Counted from the first letter of the stretch, positions 20,811-30,515 are shown. The stretch: 47,389 nucleotides of DNA from Pediococcus damnosus (GCF_001437255.1 NZ_JQBD01000010.1:1-47389); one strand, 5' to 3'. Numbers and translations: made by a program. The notes: generated from the sequence alone by a model not told the origin.

Positions 20811-21299
20811 ATGAAAAACACATTAATGATCCGGCCTTTTTGTCAATCTGACGCAGAATCGTTATTTAAAATTGAAAACAAAATTTGGACTTCTAACAAT
20901 ACCCCCGTCGACGTTAATTATTCAACGGCCCAGGATTACCTTAAGGATCATTCTAGTAACAATACAATCGTTGCACTCATTAATGATCTTCCGGTAGGTT
21001 CAATTGATTACCATCCTGCCTCTTCAAAACCAACATCGAAATACACATGGACATTCGGAATAGGTGTTGATCCTGCCCATCAATCTGACGGGATCGGTGG
21101 CAAACTACTGGAACACTTTAAAAAATTTGCCCAGGATTCCGGCGTTCATAAATTACATCTCAGAGCGTTAGGTACAAATCCTGGCGCCATCCGTTTTTAT
21201 CAAAAACACGGTTTTGAAACCGAAGGAATTTTAAAAGACGAATTTTTCATTAACGGCATTTTTGTGGCAGATTATCAAATGTCCTACTTTTTTGACTAA
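20811..21299 (+). CDS. GNAT family N-acetyltransferase
   Basis: A 162-residue acetyl-CoA-dependent acetyltransferase. The acetyl-CoA loop is visible in VDPAHQSDGIGGKLLEHF, and the C-terminal GFETEGILKDEF segment is typical of RimI/RimL-like members. The substrate cannot be told. ATG 20811 is preceded by AGGAGG at ideal spacing; a longer frame from 20739 would overlap the queT riboswitch and has no support. It is divergent from queT. Its stop overlaps the end of the convergent DUF488 gene by three bases. Confidence 0.88.
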   Translation: MKNTLMIRPFCQSDAESLFKIENKIWTSNNTPVDVNYSTAQDYLKDHSSNNTIVALINDLPVGSIDYHPASSKPTSKYTWTFGIGVDPAHQSDGIGGKLLEHFKKFAQDSGVHKLHLRALGTNPGAIRFYQKHGFETEGILKDEFFINGIFVADYQMSYFFD

Positions 21300-21661
21300 T
21301 CTGCAAGTTTAGCTTCAACGTACGTTTTCAAAATAACTGCTTGGTTATGTTTTTCGTCTTTAGCCCCGTACAAAAAAATTACGTCTTGGGTCTGCAGTTG
21401 CTTTTTAATCTGTGTCATAAATTCCGTACTAAATTCTGCTGTGTTAAGTTCTGTTTCATACTTTTTGGAAAATTCCTCAAACTTTTTAGGATCATGATCG
21501 AACCACTTTCTTAGTTCGGTACTTGGTCCTATTTCTTTTGCCCACCAATCTAACTGAGCGTTAACCTTAGAAATCCCCCGTGGCCATAATCGGTCAACCA
21601 AGACACGATATCCCGATAAATCTGCGGGCTTTGTATAAATACGTTCCAACTTAATTTCCAT
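21296..21661 (-). CDS. DUF488 family protein
   Basis: A 121-residue protein with the DUF488 hallmark RVLVDRLWPRGISK near its N-terminus and FLYGAKDEKHNQAVIL near its end. The family is widespread and its biochemical role is unknown. ATG 21661 has GGAGG upstream; the longer frame to 21742 crosses a terminator and is rejected. It ends in a tail-to-tail overlap with the GNAT gene. Confidence 0.88.
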   Translation of the reverse strand: MEIKLERIYTKPADLSGYRVLVDRLWPRGISKVNAQLDWWAKEIGPSTELRKWFDHDPKKFEEFSKKYETELNTAEFSTEFMTQIKKQLQTQDVIFLYGAKDEKHNQAVILKTYVEAKLAD

Positions 21662-21680
21662 AAAAATACCTCCAAAAAAT

Positions 21681-21717
21681 AAAAAAGATGGCCACCAATA
21701 ACTCAGTGCCACCTTTT
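21681..21717 (-). terminator. Terminator of mazF
   Basis: An imperfect stem (AAAGGTGGC against GCCATCTTT) is followed on the minus strand by TTTTTTATTTTTT. It sits between mazF and the DUF488 gene. Confidence 0.7.
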
Positions 21718-21745
21718 CTTTATATATATGATGTCTTAACAATTT

Positions 21746-22117
21746 CTATGTATGTTGAACATTCTCAGCCAGGCCGACACTCACTTTTAAGGCTGTATCT
21801 ACCTCAAGCATTTTGCTAGCAGCCAATTGTCCGACCTGATCTTTAAGTCGTTGTTTATCAATTGTTCGAATTTGTTCTAGCAAAATAACCGAATTTCGTT
21901 CAACACCCGTCTCTGCAGCTGTAATTCCAACGTGGGTTGGCATTTTTGGTTTTTGTATTTTAGCAGTAATAGCTGCCACAATCACAGTAGGACTATAGTG
22001 GTTACCAATATTGTTTTGGACAATTAAAACAGGGCGCAAACCACCCTGTTCAGACCCAACTACAGGAGACAAGTCAGCATAAAAAATGTCGCCACGTTTA
22101 ACGTTGGCTTCACTCAT
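21746..22117 (-). CDS. mazF: MazF/PemK family mRNA interferase toxin
   Basis: A sequence-specific endoribonuclease of the EndoA/MazF type that cleaves mRNA when its antitoxin is lost. The family core [20 protein letters not shown], the RPVLIVQN strand and the RTIDKQRL segment are intact. ATG 22117 gives 123 residues. GTG 22129 lies on the Shine-Dalgarno AGGGGTG and is unlikely. It sits after alr and a MazE-like gene, the conserved Firmicute order (alr-ndoAI-ndoA in Bacillus). The toxin is probably functional. Confidence 0.93.
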   Translation of the reverse strand: MSEANVKRGDIFYADLSPVVGSEQGGLRPVLIVQNNIGNHYSPTVIVAAITAKIQKPKMPTHVGITAAETGVERNSVILLEQIRTIDKQRLKDQVGQLAASKMLEVDTALKVSVGLAENVQHT

Positions 22118-22135
22118 TACGTTTGTCACCCCTAT

Positions 22136-22408
22136 TTAATTTCTCAAGAATTCGTTAAAACACTCATCATCGCATGCTTGAAATTCATGCACAATCTGCT
22201 CGTTCAAATTAGCCATTTTAGCATAGCCATCAATTAACTCTTGAACGCGATCGAATTGATGATTCGCAAAATAATTTTTTACCATATCATCGGAAACTTC
22301 ATCCTGACTCACGCCAAATAAATCACAATAAGCCTGTAAGTGACTCACAGTTACATCCTTATTAGTTGCAATATTAGTTACAATCAAATTTTGTTTTTTA
22401 TTTTCCAT
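22136..22408 (-). CDS. Probable MazE-like antitoxin, diverged
   Basis: A 90-residue acidic protein directly upstream of mazF. Its C-terminal segment GYAKMANLNEQIVHEF, ending in a Cys/Glu-rich tail, resembles the toxin-binding end of Bacillus EndoAI (GY.EMA.IN..I). The N-terminal half lacks an obvious basic ribbon-helix-helix, so DNA binding is uncertain. ATG 22408 has GGGAG eight bases upstream; ATG 22423 is also possible. The call rests on position and the C-terminal resemblance, which I judged by eye. Confidence 0.65.
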   Translation of the reverse strand: MENKKQNLIVTNIATNKDVTVSHLQAYCDLFGVSQDEVSDDMVKNYFANHQFDRVQELIDGYAKMANLNEQIVHEFQACDDECFNEFLRN

Positions 22409-22485
22409 GATCAAAACTCCCATCGTCTATCCTCGTGAATTACCATTACTATATCACGTTTTAGCACTAAATGGTAACACTTTTG

Positions 22486-23613
22486 TTAAGATTTCTCCTC
22501 ATGAAGATAAATTCGTGGAATTCGTGGAGCAAAACCACATGCAATTTCGTAACTAATGGTATGTGCTGCTTCCGCCACATCTTCCATTTTTATTTCTTGT
22601 TCGCCACTCTTACCAACCAGTACCACTTTCGTACCAACTGTATAATCATGGGGTAAACGAATCATCAACTGATCCATACAAATTCTCCCGACAATCTCAC
22701 AGCTCTGGCCATCTACAAGCACATGAAATCCTTGTAAACAACGCGGGTATCCGTCTGCATAGCCAATTGGTAACGTTCCAATCCATTCATCCTGCTGAGC
22801 TGTGTAGGTTGCCCCGTAACCAACTGATCGGCCCTTCTTTAAAAGCTTGGTAAATACTAATTCAGAAGTAACCGCCATAGCTGGTTTTAGTTTATATGGC
22901 GTAGAGAGTGCTTTCCCAGATGGATTCATCCCATATAGCGCAATTCCAAATCGAATCATATTTCCTTCACAAACTTTATGCCACAAACTCGTTGCTGAAT
23001 TGGCAACATGAACATAACGCGGACGTTGAGGCAAAACATCCATAAATGCGTTGAATCGCGAAAGTTGCAATTTAAAATACTGATCATCCGTTTCATCTGC
23101 CGTAGCAAAATGAGTAAAAATTCCTTCAAATAAAAACTGATCTGAATGAGTTTGCAGATAATCTAGCGCTGTTTTTAATTCATCTTGATCTTGAAATCCG
23201 ATCCGACCCATTCCTGTATCCAAAGCCAAATGAACTCGGACTGGTTCATCGCCATGCACAAACGGAGCCGCTTTTTTAAGCCAATCACAACTTCCTACAG
23301 CAACGGATATCTTTTGTTCAGCCAACAACTGGGCATATTTTGGTTCCACAATTCCCAGGATCAATATTGGTTGTGTAAAACCAGCCGTCCGTAGTTCGAG
23401 TGCTTCGTCCAAAATGGCAACACAAAATCCAGTGGCACCTGCTTCGGATACAAATTTAGCAACTTGGACTAATCCGTGCCCATAACCATCTGCCTTGACC
23501 ACCGCAAACAAATCACTTTTTCTATCCATTCTCGCCAATTCTTGATGAATATTTTCTCGAATTGCTTGTGCATCAACTTCAATAATTGTTGGACGATGTG
23601 TACCTGCATTCAT
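22486..23613 (-). CDS. alr: Alanine racemase
   Basis: PLP enzyme converting L-alanine to D-alanine for peptidoglycan and teichoic-acid D-alanylation. The PLP lysine is Lys40 in [10 protein letters not shown]. The catalytic tyrosine is in SVGYGATY near residue 270, and GRICMDQLM is also conserved. At 375 residues it has normal length. It starts six bases after acpS and is probably co-transcribed with it, as in other lactobacilli and Bacillus. The toxin-antitoxin pair follows. Confidence 0.97.
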   Translation of the reverse strand: MNAGTHRPTIIEVDAQAIRENIHQELARMDRKSDLFAVVKADGYGHGLVQVAKFVSEAGATGFCVAILDEALELRTAGFTQPILILGIVEPKYAQLLAEQKISVAVGSCDWLKKAAPFVHGDEPVRVHLALDTGMGRIGFQDQDELKTALDYLQTHSDQFLFEGIFTHFATADETDDQYFKLQLSRFNAFMDVLPQRPRYVHVANSATSLWHKVCEGNMIRFGIALYGMNPSGKALSTPYKLKPAMAVTSELVFTKLLKKGRSVGYGATYTAQQDEWIGTLPIGYADGYPRCLQGFHVLVDGQSCEIVGRICMDQLMIRLPHDYTVGTKVVLVGKSGEQEIKMEDVAEAAHTISYEIACGFAPRIPRIYLHEEKS

Positions 23614-23619
23614 AAAAAA

Positions 23620-23979
23620 TTACCCTTTCTTTTCTAAAATCATTTGGGTCATCACATAGTGCTCGGTATGTGAAATAGAGACGTGTGCAATTCCATCAAA
23701 AGGCTGACGCTTAACTTTGGGGCGTCCAGAAGCTTCATCCAAAATCTCAACATCTTGAAATCCAACTCCGGAACCAATTCCAGTGCCAAGTGCTTTACTA
23801 TATGATTCCTTAGCGGAAAAACGGCCGGCCAAAAATTCACTTGCACGTGTTCCTGTATATTTTTGGTAGACCTTAAGTTCCTGCGGCGTCAAAACACGTT
23901 CTGCAAATTTGGGTAACCGTGCTTGCACTTCAGTTACACGATCAATATCGGTCAAATCAATTCCTGTTCCATAAATCAT
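23620..23979 (-). CDS. acpS: Holo-[acyl-carrier-protein] synthase
   Basis: Transfers 4'-phosphopantetheine from CoA to apo-ACP, enabling fatty acid synthesis. The 119 residues carry the magnesium-binding [12 protein letters not shown] and [15 protein letters not shown], both hallmarks of AcpS. The ATG is at 23979. It leads the acpS-alr-mazE-like-mazF run, an order also seen in Bacillus. Confidence 0.96.
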   Translation of the reverse strand: MIYGTGIDLTDIDRVTEVQARLPKFAERVLTPQELKVYQKYTGTRASEFLAGRFSAKESYSKALGTGIGSGVGFQDVEILDEASGRPKVKRQPFDGIAHVSISHTEHYVMTQMILEKKG

Positions 23980-24197
23980 GGGCTCATCTCCAAAGTAAAG
24001 TTAACTTTATGTTAACAGATAGAATCAAAAAAGCGGCTAGAATCTTTGAATCACATAGATAGTGTAAGAGATTAAAATTAAAAAACACGCGATCACAAAC
24101 CTTTTTAAGTGTAAATCGTAACCAATAGAAAGTAAAACTCATCTTACTCAAGGCAAAATGAATTTTTTTCATTTTCGAATTACCCTTTTATAACTAC

Positions 24198-24250
24198 AAA
24201 AAAACGATTATCCCACACTCTCATAAAGAGCGTTCAAATAATCGTTTTTT
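24198..24250 (-). terminator. Terminator of cshA
   Basis: The outer stem AACGATTAT/ATAATCGTT and an inner CTC/GAG hairpin are followed by T-runs. It lies just after the cshA stop on the minus strand. Confidence 0.8.
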
Positions 24251-24271
24251 ATTTTAAACATCAATTAATTT

Positions 24272-25834
24272 CTAATTATGTTCGCGAATGGTAAATTTAC
24301 GATTCGATGAAGAATGACGATTTCCACCGTTATTGCTACCATTACTATTATTCTTCTTGTAATTACCATGGCTACGATCTGATGATTTGCCATAATTATC
24401 ACGGTTATTACCACGACCGCCACGATAGCTGCTGCTACTGTTGCTACGGCGCTTACCACGATAACCACCGCCACGATGGCCGCCACCACCATGACCCTTG
24501 CCGCCCTTATGATTTGGTAATGGGCGTTCAGGTGTGATTTTTACCTTAACTTGGCTTGAATCACTCTTGGTCTCACTATTAAGTAAGGCTGCAGCCAATT
24601 GTTCAGGTGTGTATTTCTCAAGCAATTCCTTGGTCTGATCACTGAATTTTTCTTCCTTCGTGCTCTTAACAAGAGTATCAATAGCATCTTCAGCAAGTTT
24701 TATACGGCCCTGTAAAGCTTCGTCATCTGTTGGTGGCTTAAGTGGAAGCAAGCGCTTCTTAATAAGCTTTTCAATATCACGAAGATAATCCATTTCCCAA
24801 GGAGTTACAAAAGTAACTGAAACACCATGTGCTCCGGCACGGCCTGTACGGCCAATTCGATGGACATAACTGTCAGGATCTTGGGGAATATCATAGTTAT
24901 AAACATGGGTAACTCCCGAAATATCAAGTCCACGAGCTGCGACATCAGTTGCAACTAAAATACTGATTTGACCATTTCGGAACTTTTGTAAAATACTAGA
25001 ACGACGTTGTTGGGTAAGATCACCATGAATTCCAGCAGCATTATAGCCACGAGCTTCTAATCCACGGGAAACTTCATCAACACGACGCTTTGTACGACCA
25101 AACACCAAAGCTAATTTGGGTGTCTGAACATCCAAAATACGAGTCAACATATCAAATTTTTCAAATTCTTTTGATTTAATATAATATTGATCCACTAAGT
25201 CAGTAGTTAATTCTTTTGATTTAACCGTTACTTGTTCTGGATCCGTCATGAACTTAACACCAATCTTTTTCATAGCTGGTGGCATTGTTGCTGAGAACAA
25301 TAAAGTCTGACGATCGGCTGGTGTTTCGGAAATGATAGATTCGATATCAGGTAAGAATCCCATATCTAACATATCATCAGCTTCGTCCAAAACTAATGTT
25401 TGGACGTGCTCCAATTTAACTGTATGACGACGAATATGATCTAATAAACGACCAGGTGTCCCAACAATAATTTGGGGATGGCTCTTTAAATTCTTGATTT
25501 GGCGACGAATATCGGCACCACCATATACAACTTGCACTTTAACATGTTTTGCTCTACCTAAACGGTAAAGTTCTTCTTGTGTTTGAATGGCAAGTTCACG
25601 CGTTGGTGAAACAACTAATGCTTGTACATTAGGGTCATTTACATCAACATGCTCTAAAATAGGTAAGCCGAATGCGGCTGTTTTTCCCGTTCCTGTTTGG
25701 GCCTGACCAATAATATCTTTGCCAGCCAAAACATGGGGAATTGTCTGAGCTTGAATCGGGGTAGGTTCCTCAAAACCACTTTCTTTGATGGTTTTTTGCA
25801 AATCATCCGATAACTCAAAATCTGTAAACTTCAA
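24272..25834 (-). CDS. cshA: DEAD-box ATP-dependent RNA helicase
   Basis: Unwinds RNA in mRNA decay, ribosome assembly and cold adaptation. The Q motif lies in FEEPTPIQAQ, motif I is AQTGTGKT, and motif II is DEAD (VLDEADDMLDMGF). Motif III is SAT and motif VI is HRIGRTGRAG. The last 90 or so residues form a Gly/Arg/Ser/Asn-rich, low-complexity RNA-binding tail. At 520 residues it fits CshA. The start is TTG with AGGAGG eight bases upstream. It is monocistronic, judging from its own promoter and terminator. Confidence 0.95.
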   Translation of the reverse strand: MKFTDFELSDDLQKTIKESGFEEPTPIQAQTIPHVLAGKDIIGQAQTGTGKTAAFGLPILEHVDVNDPNVQALVVSPTRELAIQTQEELYRLGRAKHVKVQVVYGGADIRRQIKNLKSHPQIIVGTPGRLLDHIRRHTVKLEHVQTLVLDEADDMLDMGFLPDIESIISETPADRQTLLFSATMPPAMKKIGVKFMTDPEQVTVKSKELTTDLVDQYYIKSKEFEKFDMLTRILDVQTPKLALVFGRTKRRVDEVSRGLEARGYNAAGIHGDLTQQRRSSILQKFRNGQISILVATDVAARGLDISGVTHVYNYDIPQDPDSYVHRIGRTGRAGAHGVSVTFVTPWEMDYLRDIEKLIKKRLLPLKPPTDDEALQGRIKLAEDAIDTLVKSTKEEKFSDQTKELLEKYTPEQLAAALLNSETKSDSSQVKVKITPERPLPNHKGGKGHGGGGHRGGGYRGKRRSNSSSSYRGGRGNNRDNYGKSSDRSHGNYKKNNSNGSNNGGNRHSSSNRKFTIREHN

Positions 25835-25944
25835 ATAAATTTCCTCCTAGTGATATCGTGAAGTGCTTCTGTCAAAATCCAAAAGAAAATCCGTTCTTTT
25901 ATCTTGCAATTCTGAGAAGTCACTACTATAAACATAACCCTAGT

Positions 25945-25973
25945 ATCATACACCCGTGAATGCAAATAAGCAA
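25945..25973 (-). promoter_or_regulatory. Predicted promoter of cshA
   Basis: The minus strand has -35 TTGCTT (25968-25973), a 17-base spacer and -10 TATGAT (25945-25950). This leaves a leader of about 100 bases before the TTG start. The -35 overlaps one arm of the hairpin at 25967-26002. Confidence 0.45.
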
Positions 25974-26002
25974 ACCAGACCAATTGCTCTGATTTGCTTA
26001 TA
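25967..26002 (-). terminator. Possible terminator of murF
   Basis: A strong imperfect hairpin (TAAGCAAA and TTTGCTTA outer arms, CAATTG centre) lies after the murF stop. The T-tract is weak, so termination may be partial. Confidence 0.5.
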
Positions 26003-26011
26003 ACGCTTACT

Positions 26012-27388
26012 TTATGAGTCTTTCAGGCCTGCTAGAACTTTCTCAAGATGGATCCCGTGACTACCTTTAATCAAGATTTCATCTTGCTTCGTTAAGCGAG
26101 CTTGAAGGTCTTTAATTACCTGATCTTCTTGTTCTACTGTATACCAATGAATCTGTTCTTTTTTATATTTTGCTTCTAGTGCCTGGGCTAAGGCTTTCAT
26201 GTGATTACCGACCAAATAGACCTGTGAAATTAATTTAGGGTCCAAATAATCGGATAAACTAACGTGCATTTCGTCTGATTGCTCACCTAATTCAAGCATA
26301 TCCCCTAAAACAACCATTCGTTGACCTTCAGTATCCGTATGACTAAAGGAATCCAAAACTTCTTTAGCTGCTGTAGGATTAGAATTATACACATCGCTTA
26401 AAATTGCCTCGCCGGCATTTCCTTGCACCCACTCAGTCCGATTATGCGTGATTTGAAAATTACTGAGTGCATCCCCAATTTTTGCAGGATCTACGTGGTA
26501 AGCTTTCGCCACCGCAATGGCCGCCAACGCGTTCATCACATTATACTTGCCAATCATCGGAATTCGATATGTTTTGTTAGGAACTAAATTGATCTCAAAG
26601 TCGGTGTGATTTTTTGCCAATTGGACATTGCTAGAAAAAAGATTATCAGCCGCACTATCGCCAAATGTGTACTGCTCTTGGTCAACTTGCTTACTTCGTT
26701 CCCTTAAGAGGGGCTCGTCACCATTATAAATAAACAAACCATCATCTTTCAAACCGTCCGTAATTTCCATTTTGGCATCCGCAATTTTTTCACGTGTACC
26801 AAAGAATTCAATGTGAGCTTCACCAATCATTGTAATGACAGCTGTATCTGGCTGGACCATCTTGCTTAGAAAGTCTAACTGCCCAGGGCGATCCATTCCC
26901 ATTTCAACAATCACAACTTCAGTATTTGCATTCATATTTAATAATGTCACTGGAACCCCAATGTCATTATTAAAATTAGCTTCAGTTTTAACTACATTAT
27001 ATTCAGTTTCCAACAAGGAAGCGGTCATATCTTTAGTCGTTGTTTTCCCGTTGCTGCCTGTAATGGCAACAACTTTAGGATTGATTTTTCCTAAATAATA
27101 AACTGCTAGATTTTGCAATGCTTCCAACGGATCATCCACAACCAAAGCTGGATAATCGGTTGGAACATTCGTGTGGTCTTTTGCCCATAATGTGGCAACC
27201 GCCCCGTTTTTGATCGCGGTGTCCGCAAAGTCATGCCCGTCTCGCTGCCCTTGTAATGGAATAAATAGTGAATTTGGTCGTACCTTGCGGCTATCAAACT
27301 CAACGTTTGCAATCGTAATTGCCGCCCAATGTTCAGGTACATCTTCAATTCCAATCGCATTGGCAATCTCTGTCAACTGCATTTTCAT
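26012..27388 (-). CDS. murF: UDP-MurNAc-tripeptide-D-alanyl-D-alanine ligase
   Basis: Adds D-Ala-D-Ala to the UDP-MurNAc-tripeptide, the last cytoplasmic step of precursor synthesis. The Mur-ligase ATP site ITGSNGKTTTKDM is intact. The substrate segment FNNDIGVPVTLL and SDVYNSNPTAAKE are typical of MurF. ATG 27388 gives 458 residues, with TAGGAG ten bases upstream. The upstream ATG at 27397 is too close to that site. Although cshA and murF are neighbours in many lactobacilli, a hairpin and a promoter separate them here. Confidence 0.96.
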   Translation of the reverse strand: MKMQLTEIANAIGIEDVPEHWAAITIANVEFDSRKVRPNSLFIPLQGQRDGHDFADTAIKNGAVATLWAKDHTNVPTDYPALVVDDPLEALQNLAVYYLGKINPKVVAITGSNGKTTTKDMTASLLETEYNVVKTEANFNNDIGVPVTLLNMNANTEVVIVEMGMDRPGQLDFLSKMVQPDTAVITMIGEAHIEFFGTREKIADAKMEITDGLKDDGLFIYNGDEPLLRERSKQVDQEQYTFGDSAADNLFSSNVQLAKNHTDFEINLVPNKTYRIPMIGKYNVMNALAAIAVAKAYHVDPAKIGDALSNFQITHNRTEWVQGNAGEAILSDVYNSNPTAAKEVLDSFSHTDTEGQRMVVLGDMLELGEQSDEMHVSLSDYLDPKLISQVYLVGNHMKALAQALEAKYKKEQIHWYTVEQEDQVIKDLQARLTKQDEILIKGSHGIHLEKVLAGLKDS

Positions 27389-27477
27389 TTTATCCATACT
27401 CCTAATTTTTTGATTTACAACCTTTAAATTATACCACATAATGCTATTTTTCTATTTTTATGCCCACTAAAACAAAA

Positions 27478-27524
27478 AGAATTAAGGTACTCAGGCCTAT
27501 TAAACCGGCCAGTATCTTAATTCT
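27478..27524 (-). terminator. Terminator after the unknown gene at 27569
   Basis: AGAATTAAG/CTTAATTCT outer arms and a GGCC/GGCC inner pair are followed by TTTTTGTTTT on the minus strand. Confidence 0.8.
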
Positions 27525-27568
27525 AAAACAACAATTTTAATTTTAAACTAAATTCATTAATTGAATCT

Positions 27569-28351
27569 TTAATAGAATTGATCATCCTCAAATGCGTGAG
27601 AATCGGTAATCACTAAATGCCAATGGCCGCTTGTCATGTTGTAACGGAGCACAGCTACCTGTTTAGCCTTATTATATAGTGAAGTGCGACTTCGATAGAT
27701 AGGTGATTGCCCATTATCCGCCACCACTAAAATTGGAATCCGATATTGTTTTTCCTGTTCAAAAGCCTGATCAAACGCAAAAATAATTCCATTACTCAAA
27801 ATTGGCGTTAACTGCCGAAGCATTGACTGCGGAATCTCTGCAAAATTATCATACCTTCGAAACATTCGTCGTTCATTAAATGCTAACCGCGTATGCCGAA
27901 TTAATGAATCATTTAGAACAGGGTAAAAGTTTTTCAACTTTCGATAGTAAACCTTTAAATGTTTACTTCCTAAAGAAAGAAAAACAAATTCATTTTGTAA
28001 TTTATATGAAAATGGCGTCGTATAATGCGTATGCATATGTCCCAAAAATAACAATTCAGCAATTTCTTCCGGTAACAATTCTTCCAAACCCTCTGCATGA
28101 GAGTAGTCCAACCAGCTAACATGCTCCGCTTTAGGATTGGTTAGATATTTACGGATATTAAAAGTCCCACTAATCGTATTTAGTTGGGTATGCGGTTCAA
28201 CACTTAAATTATCGTTGATCGGCGTGTTCAACAGCAAAATATGCGTAGGTATTCTTGGAATGCCACGTAAGAAATCTTCAACACTTAGTCCTCTTGAGTA
28301 AATTAAATTTGCAATCGGCTCCAAATGGATATAAACGAAATCATCCCGCAT
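27569..28351 (-). CDS. Conserved-type protein of unknown function
   Basis: I do not recognise this 260-residue protein. It has no signal peptide or membrane segment and looks soluble. Visible features are a HMHTHY cluster near residue 105, a basic Tyr-rich middle (residues 130-160), and a beta-rich C-terminus (about 195-255) with ILVVADNGQSPIYRSR and VLRYNMTSGHWHLVITDSH. The ATG has only a weak GTGAG site. It follows htpX in the same direction with a 71-base gap and has its own terminator. Codon use looks like that of its neighbours, so I take it as a real gene. Confidence 0.75.
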   Translation of the reverse strand: MRDDFVYIHLEPIANLIYSRGLSVEDFLRGIPRIPTHILLLNTPINDNLSVEPHTQLNTISGTFNIRKYLTNPKAEHVSWLDYSHAEGLEELLPEEIAELLFLGHMHTHYTTPFSYKLQNEFVFLSLGSKHLKVYYRKLKNFYPVLNDSLIRHTRLAFNERRMFRRYDNFAEIPQSMLRQLTPILSNGIIFAFDQAFEQEKQYRIPILVVADNGQSPIYRSRTSLYNKAKQVAVLRYNMTSGHWHLVITDSHAFEDDQFY

Positions 28352-28422
28352 GATCTTAATAGCTCACTTTCAATGAATTATCTGTTCATATTATTATTGT
28401 ACGCCCAATTTCATCAAATGGC

Positions 28423-29325
28423 TTACATCTTCTTTAGCCTTTCGATGCGATCCTCAATTGGCGGATGGGTATCAAACAAATGAGAAAAACCTTTTTTCCT
28501 TTTTAACGGATCAGAAATATACAAAGCGGAACTAGTCGGATCCGCCTCTTTCATAGGATCGCTTGACGAAATCTTTTCTAACGCCGTAATTAGCCCCTGT
28601 GGATTACGGGTAAGTTCAACACTCGACGCATCCGCTAAATATTCACGGTTTCGTGATAAGGCCATTTGGGCAATCGAAGCAGCCAACGGTCCCAAAATAA
28701 TTAACACAATTGAGGCAATCAACAACACAATCTGCATATTGCCGCCTTCTGAATTGTTGTTATTGCTTCGCCGTCTGCCACCGCCCCACCAAAAAGAACG
28801 CATTCCAATATTGACCAACATTGAAATTGCCGCAGATAGCGCCAAGGCAATCGTTTGTAATCGAATATCGTAATTACGAATATGAGAAATTTCGTGACCT
28901 AAAACGCCCTCCAACTCTTCACGATTCAGTCGTTTCATAATGCCACTCGTTACAGCCACTGATGCATGCTTGGGATCATTCCCGGTCGCAAACGCATTAG
29001 GACTTTCATCATCTATAATGTATACCTTTGGCATTGGAACTTTCCCAACCATCGCCATATCTTCGACAATGTGCCAAAGTTCTGGTTGATCGGCTTCGCT
29101 AACCTCGTGGGCGTGATTCATCCGCATTACGACTGAAGTAGACTGTGAAATCATAAGCCCCATATAAACTGCAGCAACCACAGCAGCCATTACTATTCCC
29201 GAGATGGCACTATCATAGAATACATATCCTAAGGCACCACCAATAAAAAGGACCAGTAGACTAAATCCAATCATTACATAAACAGTTCGTCGCTTGTTTC
29301 GCGCAATTTGTTCAAACAGCATCAT
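28423..29325 (-). CDS. htpX: Membrane zinc metalloprotease HtpX
   Basis: Membrane M48 protease in quality control of membrane proteins. Two N-terminal membrane segments (about 15-60) come first. The zinc motif HEISH is at 144-148, a further hydrophobic pair (about 160-225) follows, and a downstream Glu in NREYLADA is the likely third ligand. The 300-residue length is typical. The ATG has GGGGAG. It follows lemA by 27 bases, and the lemA-htpX pair is conserved in many lactobacilli and streptococci. Confidence 0.96.
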   Translation of the reverse strand: MMLFEQIARNKRRTVYVMIGFSLLVLFIGGALGYVFYDSAISGIVMAAVVAAVYMGLMISQSTSVVMRMNHAHEVSEADQPELWHIVEDMAMVGKVPMPKVYIIDDESPNAFATGNDPKHASVAVTSGIMKRLNREELEGVLGHEISHIRNYDIRLQTIALALSAAISMLVNIGMRSFWWGGGRRRSNNNNSEGGNMQIVLLIASIVLIILGPLAASIAQMALSRNREYLADASSVELTRNPQGLITALEKISSSDPMKEADPTSSALYISDPLKRKKGFSHLFDTHPPIEDRIERLKKM

Positions 29326-29352
29326 TCATCACTCCCCGTTAGCCAACCGATT

Positions 29353-29943
29353 CTATAAATCTTCGTATTTTTTAAATGACACTTTTGGTGTTTTTGTCTC
29401 TTCTTTTGGTACTTCTAGATAGGTAGCAGCTTTGAATTTTGTCATACTGGCCACCAAATTACTTGGGAACGTTTGTAACTTCATGTTGTAACTAGCCACA
29501 CTTGAGTTATACAGCTGACGTGAATACGCAATTTTATTTTCTGTATTCGTTAGTTCTTCCATTAGCTTAGAAAACTCTGCACTGGCCTTTAAGTCTGGAT
29601 AGTTTTCAGATAACGCAAACACACTCTTTAACTGCCCACTTAATTGGTCAGATAATGCCATGGTCTGTGCCCGCTCTGCGTCAGTGGTCTGAGGCTTATC
29701 CGTTGCAGAAACAAGCTGGTTTCGTAATTCAACTACCTTAGTAAAGGTACTTTTTTCATACGATGCATATCCCTGAACGGTTGAAACTAAATTGGGAATC
29801 AGATCATTCCGGCGTTTAAGTTGCACATTAATTTGACTCCATGATTCTTGCGTATAAGTTCTGGCCTTAACTAGGTTGTTATATAATAGAATATACAATC
29901 CGATTAAAAGGACCACAACGACTGCGATTATTATCCCTGTCAT
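29353..29943 (-). CDS. lemA: LemA family membrane protein
   Basis: A 196-residue protein with one N-terminal membrane segment (about 4-21) and an alpha-helical, coiled-coil body. The family signatures YNNLVKARTYTQESWSQI, QLKRRNDLIPNLVSTVQGY and YNSSVASYN are visible. The biochemical role is unknown; genetic linkage to htpX suggests a part in envelope quality control. It is probably the first gene of a lemA-htpX operon. Confidence 0.94.
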   Translation of the reverse strand: MTGIIIAVVVVLLIGLYILLYNNLVKARTYTQESWSQINVQLKRRNDLIPNLVSTVQGYASYEKSTFTKVVELRNQLVSATDKPQTTDAERAQTMALSDQLSGQLKSVFALSENYPDLKASAEFSKLMEELTNTENKIAYSRQLYNSSVASYNMKLQTFPSNLVASMTKFKAATYLEVPKEETKTPKVSFKKYEDL

Positions 29944-30047
29944 ATGAATTCTCCTCTACGATTTGATAACTTGATGATACCAGACCACTGCTGCTTTATA
30001 AAGCATTAGGGTGGGAATTCAAACAATATTTAGAAATAGGTGATCTT

Positions 30048-30515
30048 ATGGAAAAAATTTTATTTGTGTGTCTCGGCAATATTTGCCGTTCACCAATGGC
30101 AGAAGCCCTCTTTCAGCAAAAAATTAATCAAGCAAACTTGACTAACCAGTTTTCAGCTGATTCAGCCGGAACCAGTGATTGGGAAGAAGGCAATCCGCCT
30201 CACGCTCAAACTTTAGCTGTCCTTCAAAAACACCACGTTGATCCTAAAGGTCTAATTTCACGTCCCGTCACCACTAGCGACTTCCAAACATTTGATTGGT
30301 TAATCGGAATGGATCATCAAAATATTTTAGATCTCAAAAATCTTGCGCCGGCAGCTTCCACTGCGAAGATCAAATTGTTCATGTCCGTTTCTTCTAAAAA
30401 ACCAAATACAGACGTCCCAGATCCCTGGTACACGCATAAATTCGAAGCAGCCTATCAACAAATTTCGGCTGGCGTTGATGACTGGATAAAATTTTTAACT
30501 TCTCAGTCCAAGTAA
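30048..30515 (+). CDS. Low-molecular-weight protein-tyrosine phosphatase
   Basis: A 155-residue cytoplasmic phosphatase. The P-loop CLGNICRS has nucleophile Cys8 and Arg14, and the general acid is Asp125 in DVPDPWY. All catalytic residues are present. Substrates could be phosphotyrosine proteins of capsule or stress control, or arginine phosphate as for Bacillus YwlE; the sequence does not decide. It is divergent from lemA. Confidence 0.93.
   Translation: MEKILFVCLGNICRSPMAEALFQQKINQANLTNQFSADSAGTSDWEEGNPPHAQTLAVLQKHHVDPKGLISRPVTTSDFQTFDWLIGMDHQNILDLKNLAPAASTAKIKLFMSVSSKKPNTDVPDPWYTHKFEAAYQQISAGVDDWIKFLTSQSK

Noticed and set aside
21662-21742. N-terminal extension of the DUF488 protein
   Set aside because: It spans the mazF terminator hairpin; ATG 21661 has a good GGAGG site.
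24265-24537. His/Tyr-rich and Val/Ala-rich open frames opposite the end of cshA
   Set aside because: They arise from the Gly/Arg/Ser-rich tail codons of cshA read in other frames.
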